Positions 1 to 6,550 of a stretch of DNA of 7,579 nt are shown one piece after another. The position numbers were made by a program, and so were the translations under genes. Source of the DNA: Clostridia bacterium (lineage in GTDB: Bacteria; Bacillota; Clostridia; Christensenellales; Borkfalkiaceae); the NCBI GenBank assembly GCA_029052615.1, contig JAIDIR010000171.1, positions 5,344 to 12,922 of the forward strand, given 5' to 3'. Each line of letters begins with the position of its first letter. Within the stretch, counting starts at the first letter, position 1. The notes below the pieces were generated by a model. That model saw only the letters and a list, made by a program, of their open reading frames with translations. It was not told the DNA's origin and searched no databases.

Positions 1-171
1 TGAAGTATTACCCGAAATGCTGCCGCCCTCCATTGTAAAGCTGCCGTTTTCAACGTAAACGCCGGCGCCGCCACCGGCATATTTGTTGCTGTCGTACGTT
101 GCAGTATTGCCCGAAACGTTACCGCCTTTCATTGTAAAGACGGCGTTGCTGTTAACGTAAATACCGCCGCC
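1..171 (-). repeat. Two beta-helix repeat units inside the surface protein gene
   Basis: Residues 140-163 (bases 100-171) and residues 173-196 (bases 1-72) are near-copies: GGGIYV..NAVFTMKGGNVSGNTA and GGAGVYVENGSFTMEGGSISGNTS, with a spacing of about 33 residues. The DNA copies are also clearly similar, so the array probably continues past the left edge and may vary in copy number. Confidence 0.75.
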
Positions 172-588
172 GCAGCCTTTAGCTTTTCCTCCGGTAATAA
201 CGCCGCCGTTCACCGTTTTATCTTCTACGGTATTCTCTTTCGTAAGATTGCCGTCTTTAAGCGTAAATTCAGCTCCTTCCGCAACTGAGATTACCGACCC
301 CTCCTCTCCTGTGAAAGTTACGACGTACCCGTTTAAATCCAAGGTCTTAACGCCGCTGACCGTCAAAGTCGTTTCACTTGAAATATCGCTTGTCAGCTGA
401 ACCTCAACCGTATCGCTTGCCGATAGCTGTGCAGAGAGCTCCTCTGCCGTACTTACCATTTGCACTTCTTCCGCATGAACGGTGATTGCATTGTTTTTAG
501 GCAATAATAAATATAAAGCCAAAATAAGCGGCAACGCTATTGCCACCGTCAATGCTGTGAGTATGGACTTTTTAATTTTTTTAAACAT
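1..588 (-). CDS. N-terminal part of an exported beta-helix repeat surface protein (cut by window edge)
   Basis: The frame is open from an ATG at 586-588 to the left edge (196 codons). Residues 1-39 look like a signal peptide: Lys-rich MFKKIKK start, a long hydrophobic core, and a likely cut after VHA39. Residues 45-115 resemble the capping segment of gut Firmicutes surface proteins (a stretch around KTLDLNGYVVTFTG). From residue 127 Gly/Asn-rich units begin, of the type GGGIYVNSNAVFTMKGGNVS, followed by SGNTA. This pattern is typical of right-handed parallel beta-helix (pectate-lyase-like or polymorphic-outer-membrane-protein-like) adhesins. The start is supported by AAGGA ending six bases before the ATG. 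The gene has its own promoter and a structured leader upstream. Ligand, total length and cell-wall anchor are unknown because the C-terminus is outside the window. It could equally be an enzyme-free scaffold or a carbohydrate-active beta-helix; no catalytic residues are visible. Confidence 0.8.
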   Translation of the reverse strand, partial: MFKKIKKSILTALTVAIALPLILALYLLLPKNNAITVHAEEVQMVSTAEELSAQLSASDTVEVQLTSDISSETTLTVSGVKTLDLNGYVVTFTGEEGSVISVAEGAEFTLKDGNLTKENTVEDKTVNGGVITGGKAKGCGGGIYVNSNAVFTMKGGNVSGNTATYDSNKYAGGGAGVYVENGSFTMEGGSISGNTS

Positions 589-600
589 ATAATATCCTTT

Positions 601-705
601 TTGTTATTCGGTAAGAATAACAAAAGCCCCCTAGGGGGCTTAAGAACTTTTTTATTGTTTTTTCCGCAACGGACGGTTATTTCCCCCTTCCCCCTTCGTT
701 GCTTT
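601..705 (-). promoter_or_regulatory. Structured 5' leader of the surface protein gene, candidate cis-regulatory RNA
   Basis: Between the predicted transcription start (about 704) and the Shine-Dalgarno sequence there are three inverted repeats in minus-strand order. First, GCAACG (697-702) pairs with CGTTGC (666-671), enclosing a 25-nt loop that holds two GGGGG tracts (690-694 and 683-687). Second, the terminator-like hairpin at 624-641. Third, a perfect 9-bp stem, TTGTTATTC / GAATAACAA with a 5-nt loop (601-623), which ends directly before AAAGGA. The G5 tracts can pair with the CCCCC arm of the terminator hairpin, so two exclusive folds are possible. I do not recognise a named riboswitch class. 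That it regulates is inference from the architecture. Confidence 0.45.
624..641 (-). terminator. GC-rich hairpin with U-rich tail, between bile salt hydrolase and surface protein genes
   Basis: The sequence AAGCCCCCTAGGGGGCTT is an 18-bp perfect palindrome; as RNA it gives a 7-bp stem with a CTAG loop. On the minus strand it is followed by TTGTTATTCTT, a moderately U-rich tail. It lies 112 bases beyond the bile salt hydrolase stop but also downstream of the surface protein promoter. It can therefore end the upstream transcript and attenuate the downstream one. The plus strand has a T-run only after a 7-base gap (648-653), so the minus orientation fits better. Confidence 0.6.
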
Positions 706-710
706 AATAT

Positions 711-739
711 ATTATATCATACGTATTAACAAGTTTCAA
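711..739 (-). promoter_or_regulatory. Sigma-A type promoter for the surface protein gene
   Basis: On the minus strand TTGAAA (734-739), a 17-bp spacer and TATAAT (711-716) are present, with TGA just before the -10 (extended -10). Transcription would start near 704, giving a leader of about 115 nt. The promoter lies within 60 bases of the bile salt hydrolase stop codon and downstream of that gene. Confidence 0.75.
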
Positions 740-752
740 TACGTTTTTCAAA

Positions 753-1736
753 TTATATAAATTTACGGTTACAAAAGCTTATCTTTTCGTGTCTGTCAAG
801 CGGATATCTTTTCAGCGCATCCGCGTCAAGATTTTCCGCGTGCATATCTACAGCCGTAATGCCGTGGTTTTCGTAAGTCGTGTAATAATATATGCCCTTG
901 TCGGCGTTGCAGCAGGAAGTATATATAGTTATTTCATATTTCCCCTCATCCACCAGACAACAGCCGCGCTGTTGTTCTACCGAGCCGAGAATATGAAAAA
1001 ACTGATTTACGCTCTCATCTTCCGAGCTTCCCGACACAGCATTCATTTTCGTAAACGCCACCCTTACAAAACGCGACTGTGAAGATAAGTCACCGGGCAG
1101 TCCCAAAGCTCCCATACCTCTGCTATACGCCTTTAATGGAAGCTTGTCCGAAAACAAGTTTTTCGGTTCCCGCGGCGATAAATTCATATAATTATTCAGA
1201 TTGAACGTCTGCTCGTCGAATGGCGGATTGTTGGTAAGCACGCCTACGGGATTGTCGTAAATCTTCAACCCCTCTTTAACACTTTCCACCGTAACCGCTC
1301 TGTGTTTATCGGCGATAATCCAATGCAGTTGCGAAACGGGCAGCTTATCGCTATACGGCAGGTTGGTCAGATTTATCTTTTCAAGCAGTTTAACAGCTTC
1401 GTCCACGGACGCACACTTACCTAGAATATACGGAATAAACTCGAATTGCGCCACGTTGATTTTGCCCTCAACGGGGGCGTTATAGCAGGCGTTACCCACG
1501 AAATTAAGCCCCGCCATTCCAAGCCCCTTTTCGTTAACGGCGTCATAGTAAAGCGGAATTTCCTGCACGAACGCCATTCCTATCATTGCATAATGATTAG
1601 CCATTTTCTCGCCGCTGCGCAATACAAACGGAAAATTGCGAGGTGTGACGGTCACTTCCTCGGTATACGAAAATTCATAATCGAGCGTACGCCCGAAGTA
1701 AAAGTCTTTAGTTTTATAAGTCGCTGCCGTGCACAT
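753..1736 (-). CDS. bsh: Conjugated bile salt hydrolase (choloylglycine hydrolase), Ntn-hydrolase family
   Basis: Cleaves the amide bond of glycine- or taurine-conjugated bile salts in the cytoplasm. The 327-residue length is normal for the family, and the order of motifs follows the Clostridium perfringens enzyme as I remember it. Cys2 follows the initiator Met and becomes the N-terminal nucleophile once Met is removed, which also fixes the start. Other family residues are visible: Arg16 and Asp19 in FGRTLD, Asn78 in AGLNF, Asn169 in GVLTNNP, and Arg222 in SQSRFVR. The C-terminal block GIYYYTTYEN is also typical. No signal peptide is present. The loop before GLPGD reads SRGMG; G-x-G in this loop has been linked to glycine preference in some lactobacilli, so substrate choice is only a hint. 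GAGGA lies nine bases upstream of the ATG. A TATAAT at 1814-1819 could be its -10, but no good -35 is visible. Odd points are vicinal Cys259-260 and Cys275-276. Penicillin V acylase is the alternative, but AGLNF and the C-terminal block favour bile salt hydrolase. Confidence 0.93.
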   Translation of the reverse strand: MCTAATYKTKDFYFGRTLDYEFSYTEEVTVTPRNFPFVLRSGEKMANHYAMIGMAFVQEIPLYYDAVNEKGLGMAGLNFVGNACYNAPVEGKINVAQFEFIPYILGKCASVDEAVKLLEKINLTNLPYSDKLPVSQLHWIIADKHRAVTVESVKEGLKIYDNPVGVLTNNPPFDEQTFNLNNYMNLSPREPKNLFSDKLPLKAYSRGMGALGLPGDLSSQSRFVRVAFTKMNAVSGSSEDESVNQFFHILGSVEQQRGCCLVDEGKYEITIYTSCCNADKGIYYYTTYENHGITAVDMHAENLDADALKRYPLDRHEKISFCNRKFI

Positions 1737-1904
1737 AGTTTACTGTCCTCTTTAAATTATATCTGTAATTTTCTTGCCTGATCTTCTCATTTTTCTCAAA
1801 CGTAATAAGTATAATTATAAAGTTTGTTTACATAAAAAGCATTTTTTATTCTTATGCGCCAATCGTGTACCAACCTTACCAACACGGGATTTCGACCAAG
1901 TTTA

Positions 1905-1935
1905 AAGCCGCAACTTTGCAAGTTGCGGCTTTTTT
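1905..1935. terminator. Strong hairpin between the transglutaminase-like and bile salt hydrolase genes
   Basis: Perfect 12-bp stem (AAGCCGCAACTT 1905-1916, loop TGC, AAGTTGCGGCTT 1920-1931). A run of six T follows on the plus strand (1930-1935). On the minus strand, where the neighbouring genes lie, the tail is only CTTTAAACTTGG. It lies about 30 bases after the stop of the minus-strand surface protein and probably ends that transcript, but by tail quality it is better oriented for a plus-strand RNA. Confidence 0.75.
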
Positions 1936-1963
1936 AAATACGATTATCGTTTTACGTTATAAA

Positions 1964-4900
1964 TTATTTACTTTTAGGCTTAGTAGTACTTGTTTTCGAT
2001 TTAGTAGTACTTACTTTCGGATTAGTAGCATTTGCTTTTGATTTAGCAGTACTTGCCTTTGATTTAGTAGCGCTTGCTTTAGATTTAGCTGTACTTACTT
2101 TTGAATCAGTAGCGCTTGCCTTTGGCGTGCTGCCTTTCTCTGTATCATTCTTATCCGTGATTTTTATTATTCCGCGTGTGTATAGCACAAAAACAACTAC
2201 TGCAGTAGCTATTATTACGCCGCCGACAACGGACAACGCTATCAATAAACCGTTATTTGATTTACGGGTCGCTCCCGTTTCGTCCGGTAATCCGCCTAAT
2301 TCCAATGCTCCTTGTTCATCGATTATTCCGCCCAAGCCCGCAAATAAGTCTTTATTCGGAGCTATTTCAGATAAACTCTGCATAACGTCTCCATAGGGAG
2401 ATGTGGTTTTAGTGGTATCTTCATAGAGATTTATCATTGATACCGTTGTAAATACACCGTCGCTCGTGTTGGTTTCATACAGGGCGGTCATCTCTAATTT
2501 TACGTACTGACCGTAAACGGGTTCATCAAAATGAACTACCTTTAAATCGTCTATCTCTTCAAAGCCCTCACGCGTTGCGGCAGGCTTCTCACCCCAGTTT
2601 TCACCGTCTTCGCTGACCCAAACCGCTACGTCTTTTGCAAAGATGCTGAAGCTTGGATTATATTGATTCTGGGCAAATTCCAAACCGGAAATCCATCTGG
2701 GAACGTCGATTTTTATGATTATAAATGCGGGTTCATACGGTTTGGGATTGCCGTCTTTATCTGCCACGGTATTTTTAATGTTTATATCATAGTCGGTATG
2801 CCAATAAGTTTTGGCGTTGCCGTCGATAGCGTTTACGGCGTAATTCTTTCTGGAATCCGTATCTTTCGGTTGAGTAGAATAACCTTCCACAGATAAATAA
2901 TTTATACTTATATATTTTCTTTCTGCGGTATCGGTGTCGGCGGTAAACGTAAAAATTCTTCCGTCGCTCGCCGGCTTTTTGGCGGTACCCTTTAATCTGA
3001 CCTCTATTATTTTATCGCCCGAGCAGTCGGGAGACGCTTCCGCATAAGATATCCAACCGTTAACAGGCGTATAAGTAACCTCGGTGCCTGTTTCCGTTTC
3101 GGTTTCGGTAGCGGTACAATATCTCCATTCATACGTACCGTCAACGCCGATTACTCTGTTTTCCCAGTCGTTGGCATACAGCGTGTCGGGCATAGTAGGC
3201 TTTGCCGCCACGTCTATTCTATACGCGGTATCGGGAGAGGCGCCTTTGACGTAAACGTAAATATCGTTTTCCGTTGAAATAGAGGCTAAATCTTTTTCCG
3301 GTAACGGATAGGCGTGATTATCCCCCGCGCTAAAAGTAACTTCCTTCCAGGTTTTTTTGCCGTCTACGCTATAGTACCAAGTAAACGAGCCGTCCTTATA
3401 GGTATCCGCCCAAACGATGCAGCCTGCATTTTCGCCGTCGAACGAGAAATCCGCAACCGCCAGATCGACGTTCCCCAAAAGATAGCTTACTTTTGACTTT
3501 GCCGCAGTGCTTCCCTGCGCTTTCGTCTTTGCTAACGTGTTAATTTCGATAGTCTTTAACTGCGTAGTAAATAAGGGGTCGGTAAGAGCAGCGTCTACTT
3601 CGGTAACGCCGGTTGTTACACCGAACAATTTGAACAGGCAGTGCATAGCCATCGGGTGGTTATAATACGTGTCGCCTATGCGCGCTGCCAAAGTGACGAA
3701 ATTAGCAGCAGTTTTGGTCGTGTTCGCCTTGTACGTCATAACAAGTCCGTACCAGGCGTCAAGATTTAAAATTTGAGTGCTTAAAGCCTTTTCGTACAAT
3801 GCTTCCTGCTTATCCAAATCACCCGCATATACTTTTACAAGCCACGTATATTCTTCGGCTTTCACTAAATTATCATAGTCGTTTAAGCAAGCTTGAGCAA
3901 GATGGAAATAGACGACGGTACCGCCGGAATTTCTTTGCCAGGACGCGTTGCCCCAGCCAAGCAAATGCCTCTCGCCTTTGGTAGCCGCTAACCAGCCGCC
4001 TACGTCGTTATCTATTTTCCAGGATCCTTTTCCGTTGGCGTCTTTGCCGTAATACAATATTGCCGCGTGCCCCGGTTGACCGATGACGTGTGCGGGAATA
4101 CCGCGGACCGTTCTGATATTCGATCCGCTCTTTGAAATACCGCCGCACACGGAACCCGTACCGAACTTATTGCTGAAGTTCATCCAGACCTTCTGAAGCT
4201 TTGGTTCGCCCTGCTTGCTATACGAAATAGTAATTTCGTAAGGCTCCTGACCTTCTCCGGCGGGGACTACGTATTTCGTGTCAAACATTCCGATTCTCGT
4301 ACCTATTTTGTCATCCCCGTTTTCTTTGGCATTGTCCCCCCTGTAGTCTACGGCAAACTGTTTATTGAAATAGTCATGGTTTTCGTCTGCGTAGAATACC
4401 GGATTGTTATAGTTGGGGCTGGTATATTTAACGTAGGTGTAAGGGTCGTAAAATTTTCCAACGTTGTTGGGATTGGTATTTATTCTCGTTTGCACTTGGT
4501 CGTTCAGCCAAAGTATTGACTCGTCGTCGATGATGTTGCACATAAGCCAACGCATTTCTTCCACCCTATAGCTTTCAAACCAGCTCATCGTCTCGGATTT
4601 CCAGCTTCCGTCGGCATTTCTCGTTGCAACAAATCTTTCGGTTTGGTACATGTATTTGAAGATGGCGTATCTTTGCAGAGGATAGGACTTATTCTGAGGT
4701 TTTGACCCTTGCAAATAAGAGCCGATTGCTCCGTCGTGAGTCAATGCAACCGAAAACATCATCGTCCTGCACAGCTCGCCGAAAGTCCTGTCGGGCATCC
4801 ACTTATTGCCCGAATGGTTATAGCCTAATAAAGTTTTATCGTCCAGATCGGTTTTATAGCTTTTATACAGATCTGACAAAACGGTTAAAGAGTTATAGTA

Positions 4901-5797
4901 ATTGCCTTTAAACGGAGTGCCGCCCAGCATAAACTCTCTTAAACTGTCCAAATCGTATAAAAGCCACTCTAAAACTTCCTGGTGCGCTTCATTGTCCTCG
5001 CCGCATTGGGTTTTGAATCTTTTCAGAGCATACTGTCCTACTCTGCTTACAAATTCTCTTTGTAAAATGAGCAGTTCCAAATCCTTATCGTTCAAATCGG
5101 CGCCGTTTGCAACTTTGGCTTTTATCTGCTTATCATACTCTGTGAGCGGCATTACAGCCCCGCCCTCATCCGGAGTAGTCGTTAATTTAGCGTCTGCCCA
5201 TACTACGTAGTCCTGAGCGTTAGAACTATTTTTATCGGCAACCAGTCTTATCCATTTGACTCCGGTTATTTTATACGTAAAATATAAGGCGTTTTGATTA
5301 TATTTTACTAATTGCCGCCCGCTCGCATCTGTCGTTACCGACGTGTCGCTCGGCGCCTGCGTAACCCATTTGCTTCCGTCTTCCGAAGTCTGAAAGTAAA
5401 AAAGCGCTCCGTCCGATTTAGTCGCGGAAGGAAGAAGCCCGCCATACGCCGAAAAATACTCATACTTTTGGCTGAACTCGCTTACGTTATACGCTATGTA
5501 AGACGGACCGTGCGCATATATACCATTTTCAAACGTATACCACGCACCTTCAATTTTTACTCTTATCGGATCGCCGGCGTCATTTTGATTAAAAAACAAC
5601 TTATTTCTGTCCGCTTTTGATTTGCCGGCGTCGTGTTGTATACGGCTTTTATCGGATAAATACAATACTTTATCATCGTTTGAAGGCTCTGCGGCAAATA
5701 CTTTCATAATACTTGCGCTCATGCCGAAAACTAAAGTCAAGCATAACAATAAGCTTGCAAAAATCAGGATTGCACGACTTCTTTTTTTCTTTACCAT
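1964..5797 (-). CDS. Large membrane-anchored surface protein: NPCBM, transglutaminase-like core, discoidin domain, Lys-rich tail
   Basis: Numbering is from the ATG at 5795-5797 (1277 residues). Signal peptide 1-35 (MVKKKRSR, hydrophobic core, cut near VFA). Residues 40-207 match an NPCBM carbohydrate-binding module (GIYAHGPSYIAYNV, FQTSEDGSKW, WADAKL). A mostly helical region follows to about 530. Residues 535-610 form a transglutaminase-like core with a Cys-His-Asp triad: Cys551 in GSVCGG, then RGIPAHVIGQPGHAA with His577, then WKIDNDVGGW with Asp596 or Asp598. A helical stretch (630-725) and beta-rich segments (770-960) follow. Residues 967-1125 look like an F5/8 type C (discoidin) domain (NAIDGNAKTYWHTDYD, VWVSEDGENW). 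One membrane helix lies at about 1182-1206, so most of the protein faces outward. The cytoplasmic tail is a Lys/Ser/Thr/Ala heptad array. The fold suggests peptidase, cross-linking or amidase activity, but the substrate is unknown and some such cores are inactive. Glycan binding is inferred from the modules. It has its own promoter and no gene partner in an operon. Confidence 0.85.
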   Translation of the reverse strand: MVKKKRSRAILIFASLLLCLTLVFGMSASIMKVFAAEPSNDDKVLYLSDKSRIQHDAGKSKADRNKLFFNQNDAGDPIRVKIEGAWYTFENGIYAHGPSYIAYNVSEFSQKYEYFSAYGGLLPSATKSDGALFYFQTSEDGSKWVTQAPSDTSVTTDASGRQLVKYNQNALYFTYKITGVKWIRLVADKNSSNAQDYVVWADAKLTTTPDEGGAVMPLTEYDKQIKAKVANGADLNDKDLELLILQREFVSRVGQYALKRFKTQCGEDNEAHQEVLEWLLYDLDSLREFMLGGTPFKGNYYNSLTVLSDLYKSYKTDLDDKTLLGYNHSGNKWMPDRTFGELCRTMMFSVALTHDGAIGSYLQGSKPQNKSYPLQRYAIFKYMYQTERFVATRNADGSWKSETMSWFESYRVEEMRWLMCNIIDDESILWLNDQVQTRINTNPNNVGKFYDPYTYVKYTSPNYNNPVFYADENHDYFNKQFAVDYRGDNAKENGDDKIGTRIGMFDTKYVVPAGEGQEPYEITISYSKQGEPKLQKVWMNFSNKFGTGSVCGGISKSGSNIRTVRGIPAHVIGQPGHAAILYYGKDANGKGSWKIDNDVGGWLAATKGERHLLGWGNASWQRNSGGTVVYFHLAQACLNDYDNLVKAEEYTWLVKVYAGDLDKQEALYEKALSTQILNLDAWYGLVMTYKANTTKTAANFVTLAARIGDTYYNHPMAMHCLFKLFGVTTGVTEVDAALTDPLFTTQLKTIEINTLAKTKAQGSTAAKSKVSYLLGNVDLAVADFSFDGENAGCIVWADTYKDGSFTWYYSVDGKKTWKEVTFSAGDNHAYPLPEKDLASISTENDIYVYVKGASPDTAYRIDVAAKPTMPDTLYANDWENRVIGVDGTYEWRYCTATETETETGTEVTYTPVNGWISYAEASPDCSGDKIIEVRLKGTAKKPASDGRIFTFTADTDTAERKYISINYLSVEGYSTQPKDTDSRKNYAVNAIDGNAKTYWHTDYDINIKNTVADKDGNPKPYEPAFIIIKIDVPRWISGLEFAQNQYNPSFSIFAKDVAVWVSEDGENWGEKPAATREGFEEIDDLKVVHFDEPVYGQYVKLEMTALYETNTSDGVFTTVSMINLYEDTTKTTSPYGDVMQSLSEIAPNKDLFAGLGGIIDEQGALELGGLPDETGATRKSNNGLLIALSVVGGVIIATAVVVFVLYTRGIIKITDKNDTEKGSTPKASATDSKVSTAKSKASATKSKASTAKSKANATNPKVSTTKSKTSTTKPKSK
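1976..2122 (-). repeat. 21-bp tandem repeat encoding seven Lys-rich heptads
   Basis: Seven consecutive 7-residue units, KASATDS, KVSTAKS, KASATKS, KASTAKS, KANATNP, KVSTTKS and KTSTTKP, then a final KSK and stop. The DNA shows the same 21-bp period (consensus on the plus strand near ttagtagtacttgctttcga). Units differ by synonymous and conservative changes, so the array is not a very recent expansion. The composition resembles histone H1-like tails. Confidence 0.9.
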
Positions 5798-5804
5798 AAA
5801 CGTA

Positions 5805-5810
5805 CTCCTC
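5805..5810 (-). promoter_or_regulatory. Shine-Dalgarno sequence that fixes the start of the transglutaminase-like protein
   Basis: GAGGAG lies seven bases before the ATG at 5795-5797. An in-frame GTG at 5810-5812 would extend the protein by five residues but overlaps this ribosome binding site itself, so the GTG is unlikely to be used. The ATG start also gives a normal signal peptide (MVKKKRSR). Confidence 0.85.
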
Positions 5811-5845
5811 ACAAAAACAGACCAAGCATCAAAATTACATACAAT

Positions 5846-5874
5846 ATAATATCATAACCGTAATGAAAAAGCAA
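5846..5874 (-). promoter_or_regulatory. Promoter for the transglutaminase-like surface protein
   Basis: TTGCTT (5869-5874), a 17-bp spacer and TATTAT (5846-5851) are on the minus strand, with TGA before the -10. The weak -35 is compensated by the extended -10. The -35 hexamer overlaps the 3' arm and T-run of the terminator of the upstream acetyltransferase gene. Confidence 0.6.
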
Positions 5875-5897
5875 GGCAACAAAACTGCCGCCTTGCT
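5866..5897 (-). terminator. Intrinsic terminator of the acetyltransferase gene
   Basis: On the minus strand AGCAAGGC (5890-5897) pairs with GCCTTGCT (5870-5877) around a 12-nt loop and is followed by TTTTT, ending at 5866. It begins 26 bases after the acetyltransferase stop codon. Confidence 0.8.
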
Positions 5898-5922
5898 ATA
5901 TGCTTATAGATATAAATTGAAT

Positions 5923-6447
5923 CTATTCGATAGCTAATTCAAAAAATAAATGATTATTATGATGAATTTTACCTCCGATTGCCATTGATGTCGTTCCCAT
6001 AAGTTTAAAATCTAAATTTGTGTAAAGCGTTTTCGCAGGAATATTTTGACTGCCCGTATCCAACCTGACCACCTTACAGTTACGGCGCTTCGCTTCCTCA
6101 ATGGCGAACTTCACCATCTCTTTCCCAATTCCGTGTCCAGCTTCAGAAGGTCGCACACAAAGCAAATGAATAATAAGCACTTCCGACGGTTTTGTTGAAC
6201 ATTTCCATTTTATACTGTCGTATTCCTCGGGAGCATAATGATTAATAATCATACTTGCACAAATTTTCCCCGATTTTTCCATCACATAGAGCGAACCGTC
6301 CGACAGTGCGACTTCGGCGGTTTTTCTTGTAGGATATATGCCCAACTGCCAAACGGTATAAGCGGTGTGGGTTTGCTCGTATAGCAACACCTCGGTATAG
6401 CACTTTTCAACCTCATCAACATCGGCGAGCTTTGCTTGTCTAATCAT
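5923..6447 (-). CDS. GNAT family N-acetyltransferase, substrate unknown
   Basis: Transfers acetyl from acetyl-CoA to an amine; cytoplasmic, no signal peptide or membrane segment. The 174 residues span a whole GNAT fold. An early block typical of the family is seen at 33-71 (VWQLGIYP, then GSLYVMEKSGKICASMIIN). Strand beta-4 is LIIHLLCV (91-98), the acetyl-CoA pyrophosphate loop is SEAGHGIG (101-108), followed by helix 109-122. The last motif is NIPAKTLYTNLDF (135-147), with Tyr142 at the usual general-acid position. The consensus Gln/Arg at the start of the Q/RxxGxG loop is Ala103 here, a common deviation. The ATG at 6445-6447 has only a weak G-rich site (GGGG) upstream, so translation may be modest. 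The gene has its own promoter and terminator. Nothing nearby points to a substrate: an antibiotic, a small metabolite or a protein N-terminus would all be possible. Confidence 0.85.
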   Translation of the reverse strand: MIRQAKLADVDEVEKCYTEVLLYEQTHTAYTVWQLGIYPTRKTAEVALSDGSLYVMEKSGKICASMIINHYAPEEYDSIKWKCSTKPSEVLIIHLLCVRPSEAGHGIGKEMVKFAIEEAKRRNCKVVRLDTGSQNIPAKTLYTNLDFKLMGTTSMAIGGKIHHNNHLFFELAIE

Positions 6448-6479
6448 TGTTTTGCCCCGTTAAATTACTGTTTATTGCA

Positions 6480-6508
6480 ATTATATCAGAACCGCAATGA
6501 ATATGCAA
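6480..6508 (-). promoter_or_regulatory. Promoter for the acetyltransferase gene
   Basis: On the minus strand TTGCAT (6503-6508), a 17-bp spacer and TATAAT (6480-6485), again preceded by TGA (extended -10). Predicted leader of about 25 nt. Confidence 0.7.
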
Positions 6509-6550
6509 TAACACAAAAAATAAAAACCACCGTACCATAAGAATAAACGA

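Noticed and set aside
624..641. The GCCCCCTAGGGGGC palindrome as a protein-binding operator
   Set aside because: It is followed on the minus strand by a U-rich tail and lies in a transcribed leader, so an RNA hairpin explains it better.
789..1082. Plus-strand open frame of 97 codons
   Set aside because: It lies wholly inside the bile salt hydrolase gene on the other strand, has no ribosome binding site and no family resemblance.
1446..1781. Plus-strand open frame of 111 codons
   Set aside because: It is antisense to the conserved N-terminal half of bile salt hydrolase and has no start signals.
1976..2122. The 21-bp repeats as a CRISPR-like array
   Set aside because: There are no unique spacers; the units are contiguous, in frame and encode a coherent Lys-rich heptad tail.
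4702..5849. Several plus-strand frames of 69-102 codons
   Set aside because: They are shadows of the transglutaminase-like protein gene. Their translations are Ser/Arg-rich with no motif or ribosome binding site.
5923..6447. Acetyltransferase as antitoxin/toxin partner (TacT-like)
   Set aside because: There is no adjacent short ribbon-helix-helix gene, and the gene stands alone with its own promoter and terminator.
1843..6548. Shared 12-mer CATAAGAATAAA near 1843-1858 (minus) and 6536-6547 (plus), considered as ends of a mobile element
   Set aside because: The match does not extend, sits in A/T-rich DNA and no transposase or target duplication accompanies it, so chance is the simpler explanation.
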